This document shows, piece after piece, positions 44,921 to 53,843 of a DNA stretch of 64,000 nucleotides. The position numbers and the translations under genes were made by a program. Every line of letters begins with the position of its first letter. Positions within the stretch are counted from its first letter, which is position 1. The stretch is taken from NCBI RefSeq assembly GCF_900176505.1, contig NZ_FWYB01000003.1:248001-312000 (forward strand). Reading direction: 5' to 3'. The notes under the pieces were generated by a model. That model had not been told where the DNA came from and did not search any database. It saw only the letters and a program-made list of their open reading frames with translations. The stretch is from Pedobacter nyackensis (GTDB lineage Bacteria > Bacteroidota > Bacteroidia > Sphingobacteriales > Sphingobacteriaceae).

Positions 44921-46225
44921 TTATTGAGCTAATGCGGTCTTAAATACTTTTAATACCCTTTCTCTTGCAAAAGCATGTTCAACTATAGGTTTAACATGCT
45001 TTTGTTGTTTTAACTCAGGTACCCAATAATGAATGTATTTATTTTTGGGGTCGAACTTTTTAGCTTGTAGCTCCGGGTTGAATACTCTGAAATAAGGAGC
45101 CGCATCATTGCCACATCCGCAAGCCCATTGCCAACCGCCAATATTACTGGCTTGTTCATAATCCAGCAATTTCTCTGCAAAATAGGCTTCGCCCCAGCGC
45201 CAGTCGATCAATAAGTGCTTGGTTAGAAAGCTGGCGACTACCATTCTTACGCGGTTGTGCATATATCCTGTTTCATTGAGCTGACGCATTCCGGCATCAA
45301 CCAAGGGGTATCCGGTATTTCCTTTACACCATTTTTCAAAATCAGCCTCATTGTTAATCCATTGAATATTATCATATGCCGGTTTGAAGGAGCGGTTAAC
45401 CGTATGAGGGAAATGCCATAAAATCATCATGTAGAAATCTCTTCAGGCAAGCTCAGATAACCATTTTTCTGCTTTTTGTACTATTGCCTGCCTGACTGCT
45501 TCGCGGATGCTGATGGTTCCGAATCGAAGGTGCAAGCCAATATGTGTAGTGGCGTCTTCTGCCGGAAAATCTCTCTTTTCTTCATAGACCTGGAGCTTTG
45601 TTTCAAAGTCCATATCAGGGAATTTTTGTTCAGCATGTTCAAAACCCATAGATTCAAGTGTAAGCGAGTCGTTTATTTGGATCGGAAGCAGATGTTCCAG
45701 GTATAGCGTTGAGGGGTAGGCCTTGGCATAAAAGGGGGTTAGTTTATGCAACCACTGGCGAAAATATGGGGTGAATACCGTATAAGGTTTGCCATTTGCT
45801 TTTATGACCTCATCCTTTTCAAAAATAACCTGGTCTTTATAGGTGTTGAAGCTAATGTTTTTGGAAGCTAAGTGTGTTGCCAACGCATGATCTCTTTCCT
45901 GTGCATAAGGTTCGTAATCGTGATTGGTATAAACTTCTTTGACGGTATAGGTCGCTAATGTTTCCGCCCAAACTTCTTCCGGCTTTCCGTATTTTATCAG
46001 TATGGATGAACCAAATTGATTTACTTTATCATTAAGGCGCGCCATGGTGTCGAATATAAAAGTAACCCGCGCATCTTTAGGGTCCGCTAATTTCGACAGG
46101 ATATTTTGATCAAAGATGAACAGCAGTAAGACGGGATAATTAGATTTAAGCGCATGGTACAGTGCTGCATTGTCTTCTAATCTTAAATCTCTACGTAGCC
46201 AGCAGATGCTTATTTTTTGCTTCAT
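44921..46225 (-). pseudogene. phrB: Deoxyribodipyrimidine (CPD) photolyase interrupted by one in-frame TGA
   Basis: This gene would encode a class I light-dependent DNA repair enzyme of 434 residues binding FAD and an antenna cofactor. The first part (46225-45446) has KISICWLRRDLRLEDNAALY and the antenna domain up to LRFGTISIREAVRQ and KWLSELA. The second part resumes in the same frame as [16 protein letters not shown] with [36 protein letters not shown] and [18 protein letters not shown]. Between them is a single TGA at 45445-45443, where photolyases have Trp in the motif ExxWREFY. One G-to-A change of TGG explains it. No frameshift is needed, and the rest looks intact. It lies 11 bp after the epimerase gene, in one operon. 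Either it is a recent null allele or a sequencing error. Confidence 0.85.
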
Positions 46226-46236
46226 GGGAAGAGTTC

Positions 46237-47142
46237 TCAGCCGTAAATATCGGATAAAGCATCTTCAAGTTGAGTATATTTAAAGCGGAAGTCGGTAGAT
46301 AATAGTTTCTGTGCTGAAGTATTTGTACTCATGGTGACTACCTTACTCATTTCGCCAAGTATCATATTAAGTGCGATTTCTGGTACATTAAATGGCCACA
46401 CCGGACGGTGTAGTTTTTTGGCTATATTTTTAGTTAGGGTAGCATTGGTGACAGGAAATGGTGCGCAGAGATTGTATGCGTCCGAGATGAAGTCATTTTC
46501 TACGGCCATAGTATAGGTCGCTACAACATCATCAATATGAATCCATGGAACCCATTGTTTTCCGGAACCCAAAGGAGCACCTGCAAAGAGTTTAATAGGT
46601 TTTTCCATGGACGCCAATGCGCCTTCTTCTTTGGCCAGTATAACGCCGGTTCTCAGTTTTACAACCCTTATTCCTAGTTGTAAACCCTGGTCTGCAGCAG
46701 CTTCCCACCGTTTGCAGCAATCGGCCATAAATCCGGCACCTGAAGGATCCTCTTCGGTAAGAATCTGATCACCGCAATCGCCATAGTAGCCAACTGCAGA
46801 AGCAGAGATGAATGTGCTGATGCTTGCGTTGGTTTCCTTTATCGTTTTGTAAAGTAAGTTAGCAGAAAGGACTCTGCTGTCTATAATCTGTTTTTTGCGT
46901 TCGTTTGTCCATGTATGTTCAGCAATGTTTTCTCCGGCAAGATGAATGATGGTGTCTATCCCTTTCATACATTCAGGGTCTATCTGATGATGATATACAT
47001 CCCATAAATATGATTTGACAAGCGGTATATCTTTTTGCTTTCTGGAAAGTATGGCGACCGTATGACCTGATTTTTGTAAAGCAGGGATTAGTTTTTTGCC
47101 GATCATGCCAGTTGCTCCGGTAATTAAAATGTGCTTGTTCAT
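46237..47142 (-). CDS. TIGR01777-type NAD-dependent epimerase/SDR protein (YfcH-like)
   Basis: This 301-aa short-chain dehydrogenase-like protein starts with the dinucleotide motif HILITGATGMIGKKLIPAL. It has DTIIHLAGENIAEHTWTNER, then SASAVGYYGDCGDQILTEED and the C-terminal DUF1731-like region (about 250-295). The family is widespread, often beside photolyase genes, but its substrate is unknown. Here it leads an operon with the photolyase and is divergent from the DASH cryptochrome across a 248-bp gap. Confidence 0.92.
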   Translation of the reverse strand: MNKHILITGATGMIGKKLIPALQKSGHTVAILSRKQKDIPLVKSYLWDVYHHQIDPECMKGIDTIIHLAGENIAEHTWTNERKKQIIDSRVLSANLLYKTIKETNASISTFISASAVGYYGDCGDQILTEEDPSGAGFMADCCKRWEAAADQGLQLGIRVVKLRTGVILAKEEGALASMEKPIKLFAGAPLGSGKQWVPWIHIDDVVATYTMAVENDFISDAYNLCAPFPVTNATLTKNIAKKLHRPVWPFNVPEIALNMILGEMSKVVTMSTNTSAQKLLSTDFRFKYTQLEDALSDIYG

Positions 47143-47314
47143 TTTTTAGGTGTTTTGTATTTGAGATGAAGAGCAAAAAGATATTGAAACAATTGCTGCG
47201 TTATATTGGTAGTGTTATTTAACGCGAGAAGATAATGATATAACTCTTGATTACTGATTTGGTTTTTGTTAAATTATCTTTTTGTAGTAAATTTTTTGTT
47301 CTGCTTATGTAAAG

Positions 47315-47358
47315 ATTGTCACAATATTAGCTTTAAGATAAAAAATGGCATATTTTTG
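47315..47358 (+). promoter_or_regulatory. Cryptochrome upstream region: inverted repeat plus -7 box
   Basis: The perfect repeat attgt-c-acaat (47315-47325) lies 25 bp upstream of a tatttttg -7 box (47351-47358), 32 bp before the cryptochrome ATG at 47391. No TTG sits at the normal -33 distance, which would suit a regulated promoter. It may be the operator of the MerR/CarH-like protein encoded next door. This is inference. Confidence 0.4.
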
Positions 47359-47390
47359 AAATTTACCGTAAAAGTTTAGCTCAGGGATTA

Positions 47391-48683
47391 ATGAAGAACA
47401 GGAAAATATTGGTTTGGTTTAGAAATGACCTTCGACTGCATGACAATGAAATGTTGGTTGAAGCTATCGCTAAATCGGATACTATTTTACCGGTTTACTT
47501 TTTTGACCCGAGGTATTTCGAATCTACCAGATTTAATACCGTTAAAACAGGCGCTTTAACCGCGCAGTTTCTTATAGAAAGTGTGTTGGCTTTAAGGGCT
47601 ACTTTTCAAAAGATGGGCGGTGATATTTTACTGATCCACGGTAGGCCTGAAGATCACATTAAGGAATTGGTTGAGCAATTTGATATTGCCGAGGTGTATC
47701 ATCACCGCGAAGTTGGACCTGAAGAGACTGTGATTTCTGGTCATGTTGAAGATCTGTTATGGACGCTTAAGATTAATCTAAGACATTTTATTGGGCATAC
47801 CCTATACAATAAGGAAGACCTTCCTTTTCCAATTAAAGATATACCTGATGTTTTTGTTCAGTTTAAAAAGAAAACTGAAAGAGACGCGATTGTAAAATCA
47901 TGTTTTCTATCTCCGGAGTATATATCGTTTGTAGAGAATGAGGATTGGGGGACTGCACCTTCATTAAATGAATTGGGTTTTTCAGTAGATGAGACTCGGG
48001 TTTCGGGCAAGTATGCTGTTGGTGGTGAAGACGCAGGTTTGAAGCACCTGGAATTGTTGCTGGCTTCGGGTTCTGATATTTACCAGAAAGCAAATACTAA
48101 AACTACTGTTGATAAACCTGGTTTCTCGTCGCGACTTTCTGCGTGGTTAACCTTTGGGTGTTTATCACCACGAAAAGTATACTGGGAAGTTAAGAAGGCT
48201 GAAAGCGAATTTGGGGGTAATCCTAATTTTAACCAGATTCTACTGGGTTTGTTGTGGCGTGATTATTTTAGATTTATGTTTAAAAAACATGGCATTGCTT
48301 TTTTCCAGGAAGATGATCTGGAAAGTGCTATTGCGGAGGCCACTGCAGTGCTTAATCCTGCGCTTGAAAAGTGGAAAGTCGGGCTTACAGGAAATTCGAT
48401 AGTTGATAAGTATATGCACGATTTGAACGCGACAGGCTTTATCCCACATGCGGGTAGGCTATTGGTGGCTACCTATCTTGTGCATGTGTTAAAGGTTCAC
48501 TGGGTATGTGGTGCAGCCTATTTTGAAGAAAAAATGATCGATTATGCTGCGGCAAGCAACTGGGGTAACTGGGCTAGTGTTGCCGGGGTTGGTAAAGACT
48601 CCAAATCAAAGAATGGATTCGATTTGAATAAACAGATTAAAATTCTTGACGATGCTATTCCCGATAGCACATCTTTAGTTTAA
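47391..48683 (+). CDS. DASH-type cryptochrome / photolyase-family flavoprotein
   Basis: This blue-light flavoprotein of the cryptochrome-DASH branch is 430 aa. DASH proteins repair CPDs in single-stranded DNA and may act as photoreceptors. It begins RKILVWFRNDLRLHDNEMLV, has the FAD-binding segment LSAWLTFGCLSPRKVYWEVK and the motif LLGLLWRDYFRFMFKKHG, where the Trp missing in the neighbouring photolyase is present. The DASH-specific end is YAAASNWGNWASVAGVGKDS, then NGFDLNKQIKILD. It is transcribed divergently from the epimerase-photolyase pair and is followed after 34 bp by the MerR regulator. Confidence 0.93.
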   Translation: MKNRKILVWFRNDLRLHDNEMLVEAIAKSDTILPVYFFDPRYFESTRFNTVKTGALTAQFLIESVLALRATFQKMGGDILLIHGRPEDHIKELVEQFDIAEVYHHREVGPEETVISGHVEDLLWTLKINLRHFIGHTLYNKEDLPFPIKDIPDVFVQFKKKTERDAIVKSCFLSPEYISFVENEDWGTAPSLNELGFSVDETRVSGKYAVGGEDAGLKHLELLLASGSDIYQKANTKTTVDKPGFSSRLSAWLTFGCLSPRKVYWEVKKAESEFGGNPNFNQILLGLLWRDYFRFMFKKHGIAFFQEDDLESAIAEATAVLNPALEKWKVGLTGNSIVDKYMHDLNATGFIPHAGRLLVATYLVHVLKVHWVCGAAYFEEKMIDYAAASNWGNWASVAGVGKDSKSKNGFDLNKQIKILDDAIPDSTSLV

Positions 48684-48717
48684 ACAAAGTCGCCACTGGT
48701 TTGTTGTTTTCTTCAGC

Positions 48718-49596
48718 GTGAAGAAATATTCAATCAGTGATATAGAAAGCCTTATCGGTATTAAAGCCCACACCATTAGGGCCTGGGAAATAAGGTACAA
48801 CCTGGTGCCGCCAAAAAGAACACCCACCAATATCAGGTATTACGATGACGAGGACCTAAAATCTCTGCTAAATATCGTTGCACTCAATGGAAATGGATAT
48901 AAGATCAGCAGGATTGCAAAGTTGCATAAACAGCAGGTGGTGGATTTAGTTCATCAGCTTAACACGGATTGGGATAATGAATCAGTTCAGTTGTTGAGCC
49001 TTTCGGGAGCGGCAATGAAATACGATGAGACTGCATTTTCAAAGATTTTATTGGGTTGCATTGAAGAAATGGGTTTGATTAAAACCATGGATACGGTATT
49101 GTTTCCTTTCATGAAGCATGTGGGGATGTTATGGCAAACCGGAACAATTGATCCCTCACAGGAGCATTTTGCTTCTAATCTAATTAGAGATCGCCTTATT
49201 GTTGAAATAGATAAAGTAGTGAAGCCGGAGATTGAAAAGTGCATGCGTTTTCTGCTTTTTTTGCCTGAAGGGGAGATGCATGAAACGGGTTTACTTTTTG
49301 CCAGATATTTATTAAAAAAATGTGGTCATGAAACACTTTATCTGGGCTCTGAAATTCCTTATGCAGATATCGAAAAAGTAATTAGTGCTTATCAGCCTGA
49401 TTACGCTTTTATTGTGTTGACGTCTTTAAACCTTGGAAAAGATGTCAACAGAATTATCACAAAGGTGATGCAGCATGTGGATGTTCCCTTGCTTGTTGCA
49501 GGCAGTTTAATCGCGGAATTCGACATTCTTGTAAAGGATAGATTGATACCTTTAAAGGATGTTTGCGGGATGGTTGGATTTCTTGAAGAATTATAA
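48718..49596 (+). CDS. MerR-family regulator with B12-binding domain (CarH/LitR-like photoreceptor)
   Basis: This 292-aa protein has a GTG start (48718-48720), as no ATG lies closer to the domain. The MerR winged helix occupies about 3-70 (YSISDIESLIGIKAHTIRAW, then IRYYDDEDLKSLLNI). A helical B12-cap domain contains W139-x9-E149-H150 (WQTGTIDPSQEH), the signature that surrounds adenosylcobalamin in CarH. The cobalamin-binding Rossmann domain has E186-x-H188-x-x-G191 (EMHETG), where His is the lower axial ligand. By family knowledge such proteins bind DNA in the dark and release it in light. Sitting behind the cryptochrome and near the photolyase, it is the likely light-responsive regulator of this cluster. 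Confidence 0.9.
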   Translation: MKKYSISDIESLIGIKAHTIRAWEIRYNLVPPKRTPTNIRYYDDEDLKSLLNIVALNGNGYKISRIAKLHKQQVVDLVHQLNTDWDNESVQLLSLSGAAMKYDETAFSKILLGCIEEMGLIKTMDTVLFPFMKHVGMLWQTGTIDPSQEHFASNLIRDRLIVEIDKVVKPEIEKCMRFLLFLPEGEMHETGLLFARYLLKKCGHETLYLGSEIPYADIEKVISAYQPDYAFIVLTSLNLGKDVNRIITKVMQHVDVPLLVAGSLIAEFDILVKDRLIPLKDVCGMVGFLEEL

Positions 49597-49602
49597 AGAA
49601 AG

Positions 49603-49635
49603 TTGACTGTTTTGTGCGGTAAAATCCTAATTTTG
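49603..49635 (+). promoter_or_regulatory. Promoter of odhA
   Basis: A ttg (49603-49605) and taattttg (49628-49635) are 22 bp apart, fitting the Bacteroidota consensus. They lie in the 65-bp gap between the MerR gene and the odhA ATG (49662), so odhAB has its own promoter. Confidence 0.6.
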
Positions 49636-49661
49636 CAACACTTATAGCATATTTAAACATA

Positions 49662-52457
49662 ATGGATAATTTATCTTATCTCAGCGGCGATAACGCCGAT
49701 TACGTAGACTCCTTATACCAATCTTATAAAGAAGATGCAAATTCTGTAGAATTTGGATGGCAGAAGTTTTTTGAAGGTTTTGATTTTGGAAGAGATTCTT
49801 CAGGTACTACCGTTAGTGCTGAAGCTCCAGAACACTTTTTGAAGGAAATTAATGTCTTGAACATGATCAATGGTTACCGCCAGCGTGGTCATTTGTTTAC
49901 GCATACCAATCCAGTAAGAGAGAGACGTCAGCATTTGCCGACGTTGGATCTGGAAAATTTTGGTCTTGCTGAATCTGATTTGAATACCGTTTTTAATGCA
50001 AGTGTTGAACTGGGTATCGGTGCGGCTAAATTAAGCGACATTGTTGCTTTTTTAAAGCAAACTTACTGCCGTTCGATAGGTGCTGAGTATAAATATGTAC
50101 GTACGCCGGAAGTGCTTTCATGGATTGAGCAAAAAATGGAAAGCGTGCGCAATACACCAAACTTTTCTATCAATGAAAAGAAGCGGATATTGACAAAACT
50201 AAATGAGGCGGTAAGCTTTGAGAATTTCTTAGGTACTAAGTTCCTTGGTCAGAAAAGATTTTCATTAGAGGGTGCTGAAGCTTTGATCCCTGCGCTTGAT
50301 TCAGTAATTGAAAAAGGTGCTGATCTGGGTATCGAAGAATTTGTGATAGGTATGGCGCACAGGGGACGTTTGAACGTTCTGGCTAATATCATGCAAAAAT
50401 CCTATAAAGATATTTTTGCAGAGTTTGAAGGTAAAGGTTACAGCGCTGAGTCGCCGTTTGGAGGTGATGTGAAGTACCACCTTGGTTACTCTACAGATGT
50501 GACTACAAATGATGGTAAAAATGTTCACCTGAGCCTTTGCCCGAACCCTTCTCACCTGGAAACAGTAAACGGAGTGGTTGAAGGAATGACCAGGTCGAAG
50601 ATTGACTTTAAATATGATGGCGACAATGCTCGCATTGCACCAATCCTGATCCATGGTGATGCCTCAGTTGCCGGACAAGGCATCGTTTATGAGGTAATCC
50701 AGATGGCTGGCTTGGATGGTTACAAAACAGGTGGTACCATTCACCTGATCATTAACAATCAGGTTGGTTTTACTACCAACTTTAAAGATGCACGGACCAG
50801 TACTTATTGTACTGATATTGCTAAAGTAACCTTGTCGCCGGTATTCCATGTAAATGGGGATGACGTGGAAGCTTTGGTATATGCCATTAACCTGGCTATG
50901 GAATATCGTCAGAAATATAAAAATGACGTATTCATTGATATCTTATGTTACCGCAGGTTTGGGCACAACGAATCTGATGAGCCTAAATTCACGCAACCAT
51001 TACTTTATAAGGCGATAGAGAAGCATGCGAATTCAAGAGATATTTATATCGATCAGCTTGTAAAAGAGGGTTCACTTGAAGCGAGTACTGCAAAAGAAAT
51101 GGAAAAAGGATTCCGTGCCCTTTTACAGGAACGTTTAAATGAAGCGAAAACGATAACTTCTACTTACCAGGATGTGAAGTTTGGTGGTGCATGGTCTGAT
51201 ATGCGTATTGCTACACCTAAGGATTTTGAAAATTCTCCTGCAACAGCGGTTAAGAAATCTACTTTACTTGAGATTGCAAAGAGAATAAGTTCATTGCCGG
51301 CAAATAAAAAGTTCTTTAAGAAAATTGAGAAACTTTTTGATGAGCGTAGCAAAATGGCCAATACCACACATGTGTTTGACTGGGCTATGGGCGAGCAATT
51401 GGCTTATGGTACTTTGCTTGCAGAAGGTAAAAGAGTACGTTTAAGCGGACAGGATGTTGAACGTGGTACTTTCTCACACCGTCATGCGGTGATTACATTA
51501 GAAGATTCGGAAGAAGAATATATCCCATTGGCAAATATTTCTGAACAACAGGCGCCATTTGATATTTACAACTCGCATTTATCTGAGTATGGTGTTTTAG
51601 GTTTTGAATATGGTTATGCGATGGCTAACCCTAACGCTTTAACGATCTGGGAAGCGCAGTTTGGTGATTTCTTTAATGGAGCACAAATTGTTGTGGATCA
51701 GTATATCGCAAGTGCGGAAACTAAATGGCAACGTGAAAATGGTTTGGTAATGTTATTGCCTCACGGTTATGAAGGACAAGGTCCGGAGCACTCATCTGCA
51801 AGGATTGAGCGTTTTATGGAGCTTTGTGCGGATTACAATATGCAGGTAACCAACTGTACCACTCCTGCTAACTTCTTCCATGCTTTACGCAGACAGTTTA
51901 AGCGTGACTTTAGAAAGCCTTTGGTTGTATTTACACCTAAGAGCTTGTTGCGCCATCCTCAGTGTGTTTCACCATTGGTAGATTTCACAGAGGGTAAATT
52001 CCAGGAAGTAATTGATGATGCTAATGTAAAAGCAGCTGATGTTAAAAGAGTGTTGTTCTGTAGCGGTAAGATTTATTATGAACTGTTAGAGAAACAGCAA
52101 AAAGATAAAACTAAAGATGTAGCGATTGTTCGTGTTGAGCAATTGTATCCTACACCATTAGAGCAAATGGAGGCTGTATATAGCAAATATAAAAATGCTA
52201 AAGAAGCCGTTTGGGTTCAGGAAGAGCCTGAGAACATGGGTGCATGGCCATATTTGTTGCGCAGATTAAGGAAAACTGTTTTCAATGATATCGAAGTGAT
52301 TTCAAGAAAAGAGAGCAGCAGTACAGCAACAGGATTTGCAAAACAACACGCAGATCAGCAAGCATACATTCTGGCTAAATCTTTTGAAATGACGGTTAGT
52401 GAGCATGATGAAAAGATAGCTAAGAAATCTGTGAGTAAAGAGTTTAATGTAGATTAG
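49662..52457 (+). CDS. odhA: 2-oxoglutarate dehydrogenase E1 component
   Basis: This thiamine-diphosphate subunit decarboxylates 2-oxoglutarate in the TCA cycle and passes succinyl to the lipoyl arm of E2. At 931 aa it has the N-terminal E2-binding tail ([20 protein letters not shown]), then [20 protein letters not shown], the TPP site [20 protein letters not shown] with [16 protein letters not shown], and the transketolase Pyr domain with [16 protein letters not shown] and [20 protein letters not shown]. The C-terminal domain is [17 protein letters not shown]2 follows after 20 bp. Confidence 0.96.
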   Translation: MDNLSYLSGDNADYVDSLYQSYKEDANSVEFGWQKFFEGFDFGRDSSGTTVSAEAPEHFLKEINVLNMINGYRQRGHLFTHTNPVRERRQHLPTLDLENFGLAESDLNTVFNASVELGIGAAKLSDIVAFLKQTYCRSIGAEYKYVRTPEVLSWIEQKMESVRNTPNFSINEKKRILTKLNEAVSFENFLGTKFLGQKRFSLEGAEALIPALDSVIEKGADLGIEEFVIGMAHRGRLNVLANIMQKSYKDIFAEFEGKGYSAESPFGGDVKYHLGYSTDVTTNDGKNVHLSLCPNPSHLETVNGVVEGMTRSKIDFKYDGDNARIAPILIHGDASVAGQGIVYEVIQMAGLDGYKTGGTIHLIINNQVGFTTNFKDARTSTYCTDIAKVTLSPVFHVNGDDVEALVYAINLAMEYRQKYKNDVFIDILCYRRFGHNESDEPKFTQPLLYKAIEKHANSRDIYIDQLVKEGSLEASTAKEMEKGFRALLQERLNEAKTITSTYQDVKFGGAWSDMRIATPKDFENSPATAVKKSTLLEIAKRISSLPANKKFFKKIEKLFDERSKMANTTHVFDWAMGEQLAYGTLLAEGKRVRLSGQDVERGTFSHRHAVITLEDSEEEYIPLANISEQQAPFDIYNSHLSEYGVLGFEYGYAMANPNALTIWEAQFGDFFNGAQIVVDQYIASAETKWQRENGLVMLLPHGYEGQGPEHSSARIERFMELCADYNMQVTNCTTPANFFHALRRQFKRDFRKPLVVFTPKSLLRHPQCVSPLVDFTEGKFQEVIDDANVKAADVKRVLFCSGKIYYELLEKQQKDKTKDVAIVRVEQLYPTPLEQMEAVYSKYKNAKEAVWVQEEPENMGAWPYLLRRLRKTVFNDIEVISRKESSSTATGFAKQHADQQAYILAKSFEMTVSEHDEKIAKKSVSKEFNVD

Positions 52458-52477
52458 AAAAAAATAATACAACTGTT

Positions 52478-53704
52478 ATGAGTATAGAAATAAAAGTTCC
52501 GCCAGTAGGCGAGTCGATAACCGAAGTTGTTTTATCCCGTTGGGTGAAAAATGATGGTGATGTAGTAGAAATGGATGAGGTGATAGCAGAATTAGAGTCT
52601 GATAAAGCAACATTTGAATTAACTGCAGAACAAGCTGGAACTTTAAAAACAGTAGCTGCTGAAGGTGATACTTTAGCGATAGGTGCTGTAGTTTGTAAAA
52701 TTGAAGATGGTGGTGCTGCACCAAAAGCTAAAGAAGAAGCTGCTCCGGCAGAAAAGCCAGCTGCAACTGCTGATAAAGCTGCTGCTCCCGTAGCTGAGAA
52801 ATCAGGCGAGAGTTATGCTACCGGTACTCCATCGCCTTCGGCCGGTAAAATATTGGCTGAAAAAGGCGTTGATGCTGCGGCTGTTAAAGGAACCGGTGTT
52901 GATGGAAGAATCACTAAAGAGGATGCCATGAACGCCCAGAAAGCTGCTCCTGCTGCTAAGGCAGCGGCGCCTCAGGCTGCTGTTGCTGCTCCTGTTGCAG
53001 GTTCAAGAAACGAACGCAAAGAAAAAATGTCGCCATTGCGCAAAACAGTAGCAAAACGTTTGGTTGCTGTGAAAAGTGAAACGGCTATGTTAACTACCTT
53101 CAACGAGGTAAACATGAAGCCGATCATGGATCTGCGTGGAAAATATAAAGATCAGTTTAAAGAGAAATATGGTGTAGGTTTGGGTTTCATGAGTTTCTTT
53201 ACCAAAGCGGTATGTGAGGCATTGAAAGATTTCCCTGCTGTAAATGCTCGTATTGATGGTGATTCAGTAGTATATAACGACTTTGCTGATATCTCAATCG
53301 CTGTTTCTGCTCCTAAAGGATTGGTTGTTCCAATCATTAGAAATGCAGAAAGCATGAGCCTTGCGCAGATTGAAAAAACTGTAATCGAACTGGCTACAAA
53401 AGCGCGTGATAGCAAATTGACGATTGAGGAAATGACGGGCGGTACGTTTACTATCACTAATGGTGGTGTATTCGGATCAATGATGTCTACTCCAATCATC
53501 AATGCGCCTCAGTCGGCTATTTTAGGCATGCACAACATCATTGAACGTCCGATTGCGGAAAAAGGTGAGGTTGTTGTTCGTCCAATGATGTATCTGGCTT
53601 TATCTTATGATCATAGAATCATTGATGGCAGAGAGTCTGTAGGCTTCCTGGTAAGAGTTAAGCAATTGCTTGAAGATCCGGCCAGATTGCTATTAGGCAT
53701 ATAA
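52478..53704 (+). CDS. odhB: Dihydrolipoyllysine-residue succinyltransferase (E2 of 2-oxoglutarate dehydrogenase)
   Basis: This acyltransferase core subunit of the complex is 408 aa. A single lipoyl domain (1-75) has its lipoyl Lys in [11 protein letters not shown] near residue 43. It is followed by an Ala/Pro/Lys-rich linker, the E1/E3-binding domain (about 118-152, [20 protein letters not shown]) and the catalytic domain with [15 protein letters not shown], where His379 and Asp383 are the active-site residues. It directly follows odhA, and the E3 gene is 3.8 kb away at 57525. Confidence 0.96.
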   Translation: MSIEIKVPPVGESITEVVLSRWVKNDGDVVEMDEVIAELESDKATFELTAEQAGTLKTVAAEGDTLAIGAVVCKIEDGGAAPKAKEEAAPAEKPAATADKAAAPVAEKSGESYATGTPSPSAGKILAEKGVDAAAVKGTGVDGRITKEDAMNAQKAAPAAKAAAPQAAVAAPVAGSRNERKEKMSPLRKTVAKRLVAVKSETAMLTTFNEVNMKPIMDLRGKYKDQFKEKYGVGLGFMSFFTKAVCEALKDFPAVNARIDGDSVVYNDFADISIAVSAPKGLVVPIIRNAESMSLAQIEKTVIELATKARDSKLTIEEMTGGTFTITNGGVFGSMMSTPIINAPQSAILGMHNIIERPIAEKGEVVVRPMMYLALSYDHRIIDGRESVGFLVRVKQLLEDPARLLLGI

Positions 53705-53720
53705 GCTTTAATCTATAAAA

Positions 53721-53743
53721 AGACCCGCAAATCATGCGGGTCT
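53721..53743 (+). terminator. Hairpin after odhB
   Basis: The arms agacccgca and tgcgggtct enclose a 5-nt loop, starting 17 bp after the odhB stop. The T-run after it is weak (ctcttaattt), but a stronger terminator follows at once. Confidence 0.65.
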
Positions 53744-53750
53744 CTTAATT

Positions 53751-53800
53751 TCCAATAAAAAAGGAGGATTTCTTAATAGAAATCCTCCTTTTTTATTGGA
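53751..53800. terminator. Bidirectional terminator between odhB and the M1 peptidase gene
   Basis: A perfect 22-bp inverted repeat surrounds a 6-nt loop ttaata: tccaataaaaaaggaggatt plus tc on the left and its complement on the right. Each strand has a T-run after the GC-rich core, so it can end the convergent transcripts from both sides. Confidence 0.85.
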
Positions 53801-53843
53801 AGCCATTAATGCTTCTCGTCATTCTAAATTTATTCCTGCTTGA

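Noticed and set aside
44921..45430. Treating the second half of the photolyase as an independent gene starting at ATG 45430
   Set aside because: It continues the same frame and the same protein family without a gap, and lacks its own promoter or start context; a single nonsense codon explains both pieces.
45431..45445. Selenocysteine or other recoding of the photolyase TGA
   Set aside because: The position is a Trp, not a Cys/Sec position, in the family, no SECIS-like element is apparent, and all other genes here use TGA as a normal stop.
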